From Candidatus Krumholzibacteriia bacterium (GTDB taxonomy: Bacteria; Krumholzibacteriota; Krumholzibacteriia; JAJRXK01): DNA of 42,645 nucleotides. Made by a program: the position numbers and the translations under genes. The notes beneath the pieces were generated by a model. It was not told the DNA's origin. It saw only the letters and a list, made by a program, of their open reading frames with translations, and made no database searches. The stretch spans positions 1 through 42,645 of the forward strand of contig DATFKK010000114.1 in the NCBI GenBank assembly GCA_035268685.1, in the 5' to 3' direction. How positions within the stretch are numbered: position 1 is the first letter of the stretch; each line of letters begins with the position of its first letter. Below, piece by piece: positions 33,849 to 42,512 of the stretch.

Positions 33849-35966
33849 CTACTTCAGCAACGTCATGCGCCGGGTCCGCTCGAAGTCCCCGGCCCGCAGG
33901 CGGTAGAGGTACACACCGCTGGCCACGCTCCCGCCGCGGTCGTCGCGGCCGTTCCACTGCACCGTGTGCTCGCCGGCCTTCCACGGCCCGCGCGCGAGCG
34001 TGCGCACGCGACGGCCGGCGGCGTCGTAGATCGTCAGTTCGATCTCGCGGGCCTCGGGCAGGAAGAACCGTAGGCTCGTGCTGGGGTTGAAGGGATTCGG
34101 CGTGTTGGCGAGCAATGCGGCGCGTCGTGGGGTCGGCGCGTCGACGCCGGTCGCCGTCACGGTCGCCGCCTCGCTCTCGTTGCCCGCGAAGTCGACGGCC
34201 GTGACCGCGTAGTACACGCCGGGCCCCGCGGCCTCGGTGTCGGTCCAACCCGCGCCGGTGGTCGAGCGCACGAGCACGTCGGTGGTCGGTTCGAAGTCCG
34301 GGGTGCTCGAACGGTACACGCGGAAGTAGCGGAAGTCCTCGTCGAGCGATTCGTCCCAGGTGAGCGTGTTGCCGCTCACGTCGTAGCTCACGGACAGGTT
34401 GGCCGGCACGTTCGGCGCGAGGTCGTCGACCGAGTAGCCGCTGTCGGGCGCGGAGTCGTGGAAGACCGCCGGGGCACCGGTCTGCGCGCGGACGAAGAAG
34501 GTCGAGAGGCAGACGCCCGACTCGGTCGAGTCGCAGAGCGTGGTCGCCAGGGCGCTGTAGTCCGCCTCGGCCGTGGCCGGAACACTGCGCACGAAGTCCC
34601 ACACGCCGGGCGCGGTGGCGTGGCGCGCGGGCTCGGCGTCGCGGGCGAGCGCGCCGTCGTCGACGCGGCGGTAGATCCCGTACGACACGATCGGTTCGGT
34701 CGATCCCGCCGTGTCCAGCCGACTCGGACTCCAGCGGATGCGCACGCGGCGGCCCTGGTCGTTCGGCACGTCGACGATCGCCAGGATCACCGGATCGTTC
34801 ACGGTCTCCGGCGTGTCGTTCGGGTCGAGCGGATCGGAGCCGGCGGTCGTCTCGGTGCCGTCGCCGAAGCCGTCGCCGTCGCTGTCGTCGTCGATCGGGT
34901 CGGTCTCGTCGGGGTCGCGCACGCCGTCGCGGTCGGCGTCCTCGGTGCCGTCGTCGAGGCCGTCACCGTCGCTGTCGGGATCGAGGGCCAGCGTGGTCGT
35001 GGTCGGGTCCCCGTCGGGGACGAAGACCGCGGGGTCGGTCCCGTCGAAGGGCACCCCGCTGCCCCCGCTCGTCCCGCCCTCGATGCCGGCGGTCAGACCC
35101 AGTTCGAGACCGTCGTCCAAGCCGTCGCCGTCGCTGTCCGGATCGAAGGGGTCGAGACCGGCATCGGCTTCCGAACCGTCACCCAGACCGTCGTCGTCGC
35201 TGTCGGCGTCGAGGGCGTCGGTCGGACCGGCGATCTCGGTGCCGTCGTCGAGACCGTCGCCGTCGCTGTCGGGATCGAAGGGGTCGGTGCCGTACACGTC
35301 GCGCTCGTCGCCGTCGTCCAGGCCGTCACCGTCGCTGTCGGTCAGGGGATCGAGGTAGTCGGGCGTGCCGTCGCCGTCGGTGTCGCCGGTCGACTCGCTC
35401 GCAGTGGGAATCCCGTCGCCGTCGTCGTCGGAATCCAGGTAGTCGGGCGTGCCGTCGGAGTCGGTGTCGTCGTCGGCCGCGGTGCCGTTGCCGTTCACGT
35501 CCTCGGCCACGGTCTCGATTCCATCGCCGTCGTCGTCGGTGTCCAGATAGTTCGGGGTGCCGTCGGCGTCACGGTCCTCGGCGGACTCGGTCGCGGTCGG
35601 CACGCCGTCGCCGTCGTCGTCGGTGTCCAGATAGTTCGGGGTGCCGTCGGCGTCGGTATCGTCGGACAACGGATTGCGGTCGAGGTCGACGTCCTCTTCG
35701 GCCGTCGCGATGCCATCGCCGTCGTCGTCGGTGTCGAGGATGTCCGCCAAGCCGTCGGCATCGCTGTCGACCGGATTCCCGCCCGGCGCCTCGTCGCCGT
35801 CGCGCACCAGATCGCGGTCGCTGTCCGGATTCGCCGGATCGGAGCCGATCGCGACCTCGACGTCGTCGTCGAGACCGTCGCCGTCGCTGTCGACCGCAAA
35901 GGCCGGTGTCGTGGAGAAGGCGAAACAACAGAAGACGACGAGGAACGACAGGAACGATGCGCGCAC
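33849..35966 (-). CDS. Secreted Asp/Gly-rich (thrombospondin-type-3-like) repeat protein with FlgD/Ig C-terminal domain
   Basis: GTG 35966 with GGAGGT gives 705 residues; further upstream the frame overlaps another gene. A signal peptide (FLSFLVVFCCFAFSTTPAFA) leads into about 360 residues of DSDGDGLDDG / YLDTDDDGDG repeats, typical calcium-binding-like TSP3 sequences. A fibronectin-III-like part follows (about 390-600: VRIRWSPSRLD, NLSVSYDVSGNTLTWDESLDE, YYAVTAVDFAGNES). The last 85 residues form a FlgD/Ig or sorting-type domain: NTPNPFNPSTSLRFFLPEA, LTIYDAAGRRVRTL, HTVQWNGRDDRGG, VASGVYLYRLRAG. It is probably displayed or secreted at the cell surface; the function is structural or adhesive by analogy only. 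Confidence 0.85.
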   Translation of the reverse strand: MRASFLSFLVVFCCFAFSTTPAFAVDSDGDGLDDDVEVAIGSDPANPDSDRDLVRDGDEAPGGNPVDSDADGLADILDTDDDGDGIATAEEDVDLDRNPLSDDTDADGTPNYLDTDDDGDGVPTATESAEDRDADGTPNYLDTDDDGDGIETVAEDVNGNGTAADDDTDSDGTPDYLDSDDDGDGIPTASESTGDTDGDGTPDYLDPLTDSDGDGLDDGDERDVYGTDPFDPDSDGDGLDDGTEIAGPTDALDADSDDDGLGDGSEADAGLDPFDPDSDGDGLDDGLELGLTAGIEGGTSGGSGVPFDGTDPAVFVPDGDPTTTTLALDPDSDGDGLDDGTEDADRDGVRDPDETDPIDDDSDGDGFGDGTETTAGSDPLDPNDTPETVNDPVILAIVDVPNDQGRRVRIRWSPSRLDTAGSTEPIVSYGIYRRVDDGALARDAEPARHATAPGVWDFVRSVPATAEADYSALATTLCDSTESGVCLSTFFVRAQTGAPAVFHDSAPDSGYSVDDLAPNVPANLSVSYDVSGNTLTWDESLDEDFRYFRVYRSSTPDFEPTTDVLVRSTTGAGWTDTEAAGPGVYYAVTAVDFAGNESEAATVTATGVDAPTPRRAALLANTPNPFNPSTSLRFFLPEAREIELTIYDAAGRRVRTLARGPWKAGEHTVQWNGRDDRGGSVASGVYLYRLRAGDFERTRRMTLLK
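35524..35654. repeat. 47-bp direct repeat within the Asp/Gly repeat coding region
   Basis: The 47 bases at 35524-35570 recur exactly at 35608-35654, a period of 84 bases (28 codons). Both encode the YLDTDDDGDG-type unit. Exact identity in a region where other units have diverged points to a recent internal duplication. Confidence 0.8.
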
Positions 35967-36058
35967 GGCGACCTCCGGGCTCGGATTCGGGCGTTCGACG
36001 GGGGGAAGATCGAAGTGGTCCCGTGATCCTAACAGATCCGGACATCCCGTGTCGGCGT

Positions 36059-36667
36059 TCAGACTCGCTGCAGCGCCGGACTGTTCGCGAAGTCCTCGGT
36101 CATGACCGTGCCCTCGGCATCGCGAGGCACGATCTCCACGCCCGCGCCTTCGCGGTAGGCCTCGGCGATCAGCTTGCTGCACCACACGCGGTTCTTCTCG
36201 ATCCGCGCGACGGGTTCGCGCAGCCGGAACCAGCGCGCGGGGATGTTGGCGGCCAACGCCACCGGATCGAGCTCGCGTTCCAGCGACGCGACGGCGTGGT
36301 CGACGACCTTCTCGCGTTCGGCGTCGGTGAGCCCCGGCGCGCGGTAGATCGCGTAGCGTTCGCGGTCGAAGAGTTTCCGGGGGATGCGGCCCATGACCAC
36401 GCCGTGGCGCGTGGTCGTGTGGATCATCCGGTCGGAGCCGACGTACAGCATACTGTGCACGTAGCGCGAACCGAGCAGCAGGCGGTACGCCAGCGCGATC
36501 GGCGACAGGCGTACGAGCCGGGGGCTGGCCAGGACGATGTCGCCCTTCTTCATGCGGGCGAGCACGGCGCGCCGGCGCACACGTCCGGTGATCCGCTCGA
36601 CGAAGCTCGCCGAGGAGCGGAACCACCGACGCGGGTCGAACCAGGGTCTGGATCGCGTGCGGGCCAT
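36059..36667 (-). CDS. YiiX/YebB-like NlpC/P60-superfamily cysteine hydrolase
   Basis: This 202-residue protein has the permuted NlpC/P60 order seen in YiiX/LRAT-like enzymes: KKGDIVLAS, then the catalytic His in SRYVHSMLYVG with DRMIHTTT, and later the catalytic Cys in NRVWCSKLIAEAYREG. A basic N-terminal region precedes the domain (RTRSRPWFDPRRWFRSS), with no clear signal peptide. Family members are thiol hydrolases or acyltransferases acting on peptides or lipids; substrates of this branch are poorly known. It is divergent from the small gene at 36802 and lies 92 bases upstream of the secreted repeat protein gene, in the same direction. Confidence 0.85.
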   Translation of the reverse strand: MARTRSRPWFDPRRWFRSSASFVERITGRVRRRAVLARMKKGDIVLASPRLVRLSPIALAYRLLLGSRYVHSMLYVGSDRMIHTTTRHGVVMGRIPRKLFDRERYAIYRAPGLTDAEREKVVDHAVASLERELDPVALAANIPARWFRLREPVARIEKNRVWCSKLIAEAYREGAGVEIVPRDAEGTVMTEDFANSPALQRV

Positions 36668-36801
36668 GGAATGAACCTAGCGACAGGCGGGCCCGGCGAC
36701 CATGCGCCCGGGACGGGTCTGGGGGATCTCCCGATACAACCTCGGCGCCGCCTCCGCGATTGCTCGTAGCCGTCCCGTCTCCCCGCAGAAGGAACGAACC
36801 C

Positions 36802-37101
36802 ATGTCCATGGAGACCCTGGCCGAGGCCATGCAGCGGCTGCAGAAGAGCGGCTACACCGAAGCGTTCCGCGTCGAGGACCAGCGGCTGGTGACCGCCAGC
36901 GGCGAGCAAACCTTCGATCCCACCGACCTGCACGTGGACGAGACGGTGCGCTTCGAGGGCGAGAGCAATCCCTCGGACATGTCGATCCTCTTCGCGCTGA
37001 GCGATCCGGGCACCGGCGTGCGCGGCACCTGGTCGTCGAGCTTCGGCGCGGAGATGGCCGCGGGCGACGCCGAGGTCGTCCGCGCGCTCGAGGGACACTG
37101 A
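36802..37101 (+). CDS. Small conserved protein of the family often mislabelled phosphoribosylpyrophosphate synthetase
   Basis: ATG 36802 with AGAAGGAA upstream (ATG 36808 is also possible) gives 99 residues. The pattern TLAEAMQRLQKSGYTEAFRV, FDPTDLHVDETVRFEGESNP, SDMSILFALSDPGTGVRGTW matches, from memory, a family of about 95 residues common in Bacteroidetes and related phyla (SEAINDLKKRGYT..FN, F.P.DF.IDE.YRFEG..DP.D..V.YAI). The name phosphoribosylpyrophosphate synthetase attached to some members is not supported: there is no PRPP loop and it is far too short. The function is unknown; it is predicted soluble and acidic. Confidence 0.75.
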   Translation: MSMETLAEAMQRLQKSGYTEAFRVEDQRLVTASGEQTFDPTDLHVDETVRFEGESNPSDMSILFALSDPGTGVRGTWSSSFGAEMAAGDAEVVRALEGH

Positions 37102-37335
37102 CGCACGCTTCGGTGCTGACGCATCATTCGCAACGGCGCGCGCCTCTGCTAACCTCTCCGTCGTACGCCGCGTGGCGAAGAGACGGTCCCTTCTTCGAGG
37201 CCGTGCGGCCCTTGACCGAGACGTCGTCCGGTCGTCCTGCCCCTCCGGTCCGCGATTCCGTCGCGACCCCCGTCCCGGCCGGCCACCGACCCCGCCGTGC
37301 CCGCCTCCCGCGCGGCCCAGCCGGGAGATCGTGTC

Positions 37336-40300
37336 ATGCTCCGTGGCATCGTGGCCGTGTCGATCGTCGTCTTCCTGTTGCTGTTGCCGGCCGTCGCCGC
37401 CGCCTGGCAGTCCGACGGCACGCCCGTCTGCACCGCCGCGAACGACCAGTACGACCTGAGGACCCGTCCCGACGGTTCGGGGGGCATGCTGCTCACCTGG
37501 GCCGACTTCCGCGCGATGGCCTTCGACGCCTACGTGCAACGCCTCGATCCAGCCGGCAACGGCCTGTGGGGAACGGACGGCATCGACGTCGATCCGACCG
37601 GGCCGGGGCAGATCCATCCGGACGTCTGTCCCGACGGCGCGGGCGGGGCCTGGGTCGTGTGGCAGCGTGGGATCATCACCCCGATCGACGTCCACGTGCA
37701 GCACTTCGACGCCGACGGTGATCCCGACCTGTTCGGCGACGGCGGAATCGTCGTCGCCTCGGGCGGCGCCTCGGCGAACAACCTGCGGCCGGTGTGCGTG
37801 ACCGATCGCTTCGGCGGCGTGATCGTCGCCTGGGTGCGCGAGAAGGTCGGGGGACACGAGGTCCGCGCGCAGCGCGTCGACGCGAGCGGCACGGTCCGCT
37901 GGGCCAACGGCGGCGTCGTGATCGGCACCGACCCCGACGCCTCCGCCGAACTCGAAATCATCTCGAACTCGAGCAAGAGCTACGGCGCCTTCGTGTCGTG
38001 GATCAGCGGCCTCCGCACCGGACGCGTGCAGTGGGTCGACGTGACCGGTGCTCCGCGCTGGGGCGGAAGCAGTGGCACGCACTTCGGCATCGTCAATCCC
38101 GGCTCGCGCGTCCGTCTGGCCGACCGCGACCGCAGCAGCGGCGGCGTGTACGTCGCCTACCGCTTCACCGCGTCGAGTTCGATCCCGTGGGGCGCCGACC
38201 GCCTGGCCGTCGCCGCCATCGACTCGTCCACCTACGGCTTCTGGACCACCGTCGTCGACACCGACACCATCGACGACCGCCGCCCGGGACCCGATCCCCG
38301 CATGATTCCCGACGGCATGGGCGGCTGCATCGTCGCCTGGGATCGCTTCGACGCCACGGGCGACGGGGCGGGCGTGTACATGCAGCGCCTCGATCCCCTC
38401 GACGGCGAGGAACTCTGGAGCGGCGGGAACCCGAAGCTGATCTCCGACGAGGAGGCGGGCAACCACGCCCCGGACCTGGCCATCGACCACGGCGTGTGGG
38501 GGAGCTACGTCACCTGGCTCGACGACGACGTCGACGGCGTGTCGCGCGTGCGGTTCTGCTACGTCGAACGGCAGTACGGGTGGCCCGGCACCGAAGCGCT
38601 GGTACCCGGCGGGTATTCGTCCGAGCGCCCGCACGTGGTCGCCGAACCCGGCGGTGGCTTCGACCCGATCGTCGCCTGGGAGGACGAGCGCAAGGGCACC
38701 GAGACCGACGTCTACGCGGCCGGCATGCAGCAGAGCGGAGCACCGAGTGCGCCGAACCTGATCGTGCGCAGCGTGAGCTTCGCCGACGACCCGGCCGAGG
38801 TCGGCGAGACCACGACCAGCCGGATCGTCGCGGCGAACGTGGGCAACGTGGCCAGCGGCGCCTTCGACCTGGCCTTCTACCACGACCTGTCGTCGCCTCC
38901 CTCGCCCGGCCAGTTGCCCAACGGCCCGATCTTCGAACATCCAGGACTCGCCCCGGGCGACTCGGCCGCGTTCACCGGCGACATCCTGAGTCTGTACGAG
39001 ACAACCTTCCGGACCTATGCCTTCGTCGACTTCCGCGAGGACGTCGACGAGATCGGCCACGAGGACGACAACATCCTCGGGCCCGTCCCGCTGCAGTGGG
39101 TCCTGCGCCCGAACCTCACGGTGACCTCGTTCACCCTGAGTGCGGCGACCCCGGCGGTCGGCGAGACCGTCACCGCGACCATCGAGATCACCAACGACGG
39201 CCACGCCGCGGCGAGCGTCTTCGACGTGGACTTCTACGAGCACCGTCCGTCGACCCCCGTGCCCGGCGTGGCCGGCGACCAGTCCCGCCGGATCGGCGGC
39301 ATGGACGTGGGCGAGACGGTCACCTGGGAGACCGATCCCTTCACCTGGCCCGACGTCGTCGTCCGGCGGGCCTGGGTACGGGTCGACACGCAGGAAGAGG
39401 TCGACGAGTGGAAGGAGGACGACAACGTGGCCGGACCGCTGGACATCGAGTGGTCGTATCCGCTCGAGCAGGGCTGGCCGGTGAACGTGAGCGGCATGAC
39501 CACTTCGCCGGCGATCGCCACGCTCGCCCGCGACGTCGCCGGACCGCGCCACGTGGTGTTCGCGACCGCGACGGGTGAGGTGCATGCCCTCGACGCCCGC
39601 GGCGAAGCGCTGCCGGGCTGGCCGTACACCTCCGACGAGGTGTTCACGGCGGCCGTCGCCGTGGGCGACGTGGTGACCGGCGGAGGGCTCGAGGTGGTGG
39701 CCGCGAGCGAGAGCGGCGACGTGCTCTGCCTGTCGTCGACCGGCACCCTGCTGTGGACCCATCCGATGAAGGACACGATCACGGCCACGCCCGCCTTGTT
39801 CGACCTGACGGGCGATTCCGGCTGCGAGGTGATCGTGGGCACGCACAGCGGTGCGCTGATCGTGCTCGACGGCGACGGCAACGCCGTGAGCGGATGGCCG
39901 GTCTCGCTCGGCAGCGGCGTCGGTCTGCGCGCATCGCCCCTGGTGGGCCGCCTCGACGGTTCGACGCCGATGATCGTCGCCGTCGCCACGCCGGTGGTGA
40001 AGCATGCCCCGCAGTCTCGGGTGCACGTCCTGCACGCCGACGGCACGAGCATCGGTGCGCCGTGGCCGCTGTCGTTGCCGACGGAGGTCGTGTCGTCACC
40101 CGTGGCCGCGGACGTCGGCGGGGACGACACGCTCGAGTTCTTCTTCGGCGACCTGTCCGGACGACTGCACGGCTACACGCTCAGCGGTGGCACCGGACCC
40201 TTCCCGGTATCGCTCGTGGGCGCCATCGCCACGAATCCCGGCGTGTGGGATGCCGACGGCGACGGCGATCCCGAGATCCTGTTCGACTCCGAGGAACTCG

Positions 40301-41037
40301 TGGGCGGCTTTCCGAGCTACCGGCGTCACCACGCCTGGCTGGTCGACGGCGACGGCCTCGTCGTGGCCTCGTGGCCGCACAGCTGGGGATCGACCTTCCA
40401 CGGCGAGGGCTGCGCCGGTGGTCCGATCGATTGGGGCCACGGCAAGTCCGGACGCGCGGTTTTCGGCAGCAGCCTCGGTACGTGCCACGTCCTCGACCCG
40501 AACGCGAACGAGCTGCCGTGCAGCGTGTTGAACGTCGACGCCCCTGTGGCCGGTACGCCTGCCGTGGGTGACCTCGACGGCGACGGGCATCTCGAACTGG
40601 TGATCGCCGGTGACGGCGTCGTGACGTGCTTCGACCTGCTCGCCGGCAGCTACCAGGCCGCGGCGCTGCAGTGGCCGATGGACCGCCACGATCCGCAGCG
40701 CACCGGCGTGTACGGCTTCGCCACCGCGACCTCGGTGACGCCGCCGGTCGTGACCGGACCGTCGCACCTCGACCGCGGACGACCGAATCCCTTCAACGCC
40801 AGCGTGACGCTTCCCTACTTCGTCGATCGCGCGGGACGGGTGACCATCGACGTCTACGACGTGAGCGGCCGCTACGTGGCGACCCTGCTCGACGCCGCCC
40901 GCGGACGCGGCGACGGCGTCGTGCACTGGACGGCGGTCGACCACGCCGGCCGGCGCGTGGCGTCGGGAGTGTTCCTGGTACGCCTGCGGATCGACGGTCG
41001 GGAGGTGGACGTGGGGAGGGTGACGTTGGTGGAATAG
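37336..41037 (+). CDS. Giant secreted protein: propeller-like repeats, two CARDB domains, FG-GAP-like repeats, FlgD/Ig C-terminus
   Basis: ATG 37336 with GGGAG at 37323-37327 gives 1233 residues. The signal peptide is LRGIVAVSIVVFLLLLPAVAAA. Residues about 25-460 form repeats of the type DGSGGMLLTWADFR / DGAGGAWVVWQRG / RFGGVIVAWVREK, each followed by a QR(L/V)D strand, resembling a beta-propeller. Two CARDB adhesion-type domains follow at about 474 and 592 (PNLIVRSVSFADDPAEVGET; PNLTVTSFTLSAATPAVGET). From about 715, FG-GAP/PQQ-like repeats occur (VFATATGEVHALDARGEALPGWP, VVAASESGDVLCLSSTG, DLDGDGHLELVIAGDGVVTC). The end (about 1149-1233) is the same FlgD/Ig-type domain as in the protein at 33849 (RPNPFNASVTLPYFV, VTIDVYDVSGRYVATL, ASGVFLVRL). 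It is likely a surface or secreted adhesin-like protein. Confidence 0.85.
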   Translation: MLRGIVAVSIVVFLLLLPAVAAAWQSDGTPVCTAANDQYDLRTRPDGSGGMLLTWADFRAMAFDAYVQRLDPAGNGLWGTDGIDVDPTGPGQIHPDVCPDGAGGAWVVWQRGIITPIDVHVQHFDADGDPDLFGDGGIVVASGGASANNLRPVCVTDRFGGVIVAWVREKVGGHEVRAQRVDASGTVRWANGGVVIGTDPDASAELEIISNSSKSYGAFVSWISGLRTGRVQWVDVTGAPRWGGSSGTHFGIVNPGSRVRLADRDRSSGGVYVAYRFTASSSIPWGADRLAVAAIDSSTYGFWTTVVDTDTIDDRRPGPDPRMIPDGMGGCIVAWDRFDATGDGAGVYMQRLDPLDGEELWSGGNPKLISDEEAGNHAPDLAIDHGVWGSYVTWLDDDVDGVSRVRFCYVERQYGWPGTEALVPGGYSSERPHVVAEPGGGFDPIVAWEDERKGTETDVYAAGMQQSGAPSAPNLIVRSVSFADDPAEVGETTTSRIVAANVGNVASGAFDLAFYHDLSSPPSPGQLPNGPIFEHPGLAPGDSAAFTGDILSLYETTFRTYAFVDFREDVDEIGHEDDNILGPVPLQWVLRPNLTVTSFTLSAATPAVGETVTATIEITNDGHAAASVFDVDFYEHRPSTPVPGVAGDQSRRIGGMDVGETVTWETDPFTWPDVVVRRAWVRVDTQEEVDEWKEDDNVAGPLDIEWSYPLEQGWPVNVSGMTTSPAIATLARDVAGPRHVVFATATGEVHALDARGEALPGWPYTSDEVFTAAVAVGDVVTGGGLEVVAASESGDVLCLSSTGTLLWTHPMKDTITATPALFDLTGDSGCEVIVGTHSGALIVLDGDGNAVSGWPVSLGSGVGLRASPLVGRLDGSTPMIVAVATPVVKHAPQSRVHVLHADGTSIGAPWPLSLPTEVVSSPVAADVGGDDTLEFFFGDLSGRLHGYTLSGGTGPFPVSLVGAIATNPGVWDADGDGDPEILFDSEELVGGFPSYRRHHAWLVDGDGLVVASWPHSWGSTFHGEGCAGGPIDWGHGKSGRAVFGSSLGTCHVLDPNANELPCSVLNVDAPVAGTPAVGDLDGDGHLELVIAGDGVVTCFDLLAGSYQAAALQWPMDRHDPQRTGVYGFATATSVTPPVVTGPSHLDRGRPNPFNASVTLPYFVDRAGRVTIDVYDVSGRYVATLLDAARGRGDGVVHWTAVDHAGRRVASGVFLVRLRIDGREVDVGRVTLVE

Positions 41038-41083
41038 AGCGCGCGGTGACCGGCCAGAAGTGTGATCTGCCCACGCGCCGATC

Positions 41084-41112
41084 TTGGCCTGTCCGGTCGG
41101 CCACCCTAGTCT
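41084..41112 (+). promoter_or_regulatory. Probable promoter of the alginate-export-like barrel gene
   Basis: TTGGCC (41084-41089) and TAGTCT (41107-41112) are 17 bases apart, ending 22 bases before the GTG at 41135. The layout matches the promoter at 32808. Confidence 0.5.
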
Positions 41113-41134
41113 CGGCGTCCGAAAGGACGTCGCC

Positions 41135-42367
41135 GTGCTCCGATCGATCCTCGTTCTCTTGACGCTCGTCTCGACGGCGCAGGCCGCATCGTGGACCCCG
41201 AGCTTCGACCTACGGGTGCGCGAGGAGATCCTCGACGGCGTCTACCACTTCGCCCCCGAGCCCGATCGCGACTGGGTCCGCGTGCGCGCCCGGGTGGGGC
41301 TGGCCTACGAGACGTCGGCCGTGCGGGTCGAGGCGCGCCTGGACAACGAGCATCGCCACCTGCGCACACCGCGGCGCGAGCCCGACTTCGACGAGGTGAT
41401 CGTCGACCGGGCGTCGTTGTCGTGGACCCCGAGCCCGAGCACCAGGTGGACCGTCGGCCGGCAGGACATCCTCTGGCCCGGCGGCTTCCTCGTCCTCGAG
41501 GGACACCCTCTGGACGGCAGCCGCAGCATGTACCACGACGGCGTGCGCATCGTCCACGACGCCGGCGCCTGGGAACTCGACGGCGCGGTCGTCCACAACC
41601 GCAAGCGCGACGACTTCGTCCTGGTCGACGACGTCGAACGGGCCCTGACCGATGCCGACGAGACCGGCGTGATGCTGCGCGCCGCGCACGGGAGCTGGGC
41701 GCTGTCGTTCATCGGCAAGTTCGAGTCCGATCCCGACGACGCGCTGGAGGACCTGGGAACGCTCACCCTGGGCGTGCGACGCGTCCGGGAGCACTGGCAC
41801 GTGGAGATCGCCGCGCAGCACCAGAACGGCACGGTGCGCGCGGCGGCGAACGACGCGGTCGCGCGCGGCACGGGCTTCGCCTTCGCGGGCGAGGGCGCGG
41901 TGCGCTGGCCCCTCGCGGGCGACTGGACGCTGGAGACGGGCGCCTACACCTACTCCGGACTCGACGGGGATCTCCGCCCCTTCCGCACCCCGTGGGGACG
42001 ATGGCCGAAGTGGTCGGAGATGTACCTGTACTCGCTGATCGGCGAGAGTACGCCCGGGCGCGTGCACGTCGCCGCGTGGGAGGACCTGGCCGCACCGCGA
42101 CTCGCACTCGAACGGCCCTTCACCTCGCGCTGGACGGATTCGATCCGCCTGCGCGGCGTGGTCGACGCGATCTGGTCGCCGAGCACGGGTGATCCACGCG
42201 GCGTGCTCACCGAACTCGCGCTGGACGCCGACTTCGGTCACGGCCTGACGGGGCACCTGCTGTGGGAGCGCCTCGATCCCGGTGCCTTCCACGACGGACG
42301 CCACGGCCTGCCCGCGATCGACGGTCCGGTGCAGTTCTTCCGATGGCAACTCGGCTATTCCTGGTGA
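41135..42367 (+). CDS. Outer-membrane beta-barrel protein of the alginate-export type
   Basis: GTG 41135 with GAAAGGA upstream gives 410 residues. A signal peptide (LRSILVLLTLVSTAQA) is followed by alternating barrel strands ending in the aromatic C-terminus QLGYSW. The diagnostic part is SLSWTPSPSTRWTVGRQDILW, read as TRWTVGRQDILW, then SMYHDGVRIVHD, the RQ-(I/L)-W...DG(V/L)R pattern of the Alginate_exp family. This family forms outer-membrane channels for anionic polymers or oligosaccharides (AlgE-like), though many members have other or unknown substrates. No alginate synthesis genes are near; the neighbours are a symporter and its small partner, so uptake of an organic anion is as likely as export. 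Confidence 0.8.
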   Translation: MLRSILVLLTLVSTAQAASWTPSFDLRVREEILDGVYHFAPEPDRDWVRVRARVGLAYETSAVRVEARLDNEHRHLRTPRREPDFDEVIVDRASLSWTPSPSTRWTVGRQDILWPGGFLVLEGHPLDGSRSMYHDGVRIVHDAGAWELDGAVVHNRKRDDFVLVDDVERALTDADETGVMLRAAHGSWALSFIGKFESDPDDALEDLGTLTLGVRRVREHWHVEIAAQHQNGTVRAAANDAVARGTGFAFAGEGAVRWPLAGDWTLETGAYTYSGLDGDLRPFRTPWGRWPKWSEMYLYSLIGESTPGRVHVAAWEDLAAPRLALERPFTSRWTDSIRLRGVVDAIWSPSTGDPRGVLTELALDADFGHGLTGHLLWERLDPGAFHDGRHGLPAIDGPVQFFRWQLGYSW

Positions 42368-42389
42368 TCCCACGGATCGAGGTCTGGAC

Positions 42390-42512
42390 ATGCCCCTCTT
42401 CGGACTCCCCTGGTCGACCTTCGCGGCATTCCTCGTGTTGGCCGCCACGATCGTTCTCGCCGTGGTCTGGGCCTACGCCGACGGGCGCCGGAACCGGAGG
42501 AACGACCGATGA
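42390..42512 (+). CDS. Tiny membrane protein, symporter small accessory protein type
   Basis: ATG 42390 with GAGG upstream gives 40 residues: one membrane helix (about 8-30, WSTFAAFLVLAATIVLAVVWAY) and a basic tail (DGRRNRRNDR) that should stay in the cytoplasm. Its TGA overlaps the ATG of the sodium:solute symporter (42509-42512). Very short one-helix proteins encoded directly before SSS symporters are known as small accessory proteins; I assign it by position, size and topology rather than by a firm sequence match. Confidence 0.7.
   Translation: MPLFGLPWSTFAAFLVLAATIVLAVVWAYADGRRNRRNDR

Noticed and set aside
34830-35900. CRISPR-like appearance of the regularly repeating GTC-rich block
   Set aside because: Repeats follow codon structure and encode DSDGDG units; there are no unique spacers of uniform length and no cas genes.
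35967-36830. N-terminal extension of the Asp/Gly repeat protein
   Set aside because: The extension overlaps the YiiX-like gene; a signal peptide with GGAGGT in front of GTG 35966 marks the true start.
37102-37335. Promoter-like TTCGCA-N19-TAACCT at 37125-37155 before the CARDB protein gene
   Set aside because: The -10 form is reasonable, but the 19-base spacing and weak -35 leave it unsupported. Nothing else was seen in this 234-base gap.
36550-40035. 1161-codon minus-strand open frame across the small gene and the CARDB protein gene
   Set aside because: It lies antisense to a well-supported secreted protein with signal peptide and domains; composition is low-complexity Gly/Arg/His/Val shadow sequence.
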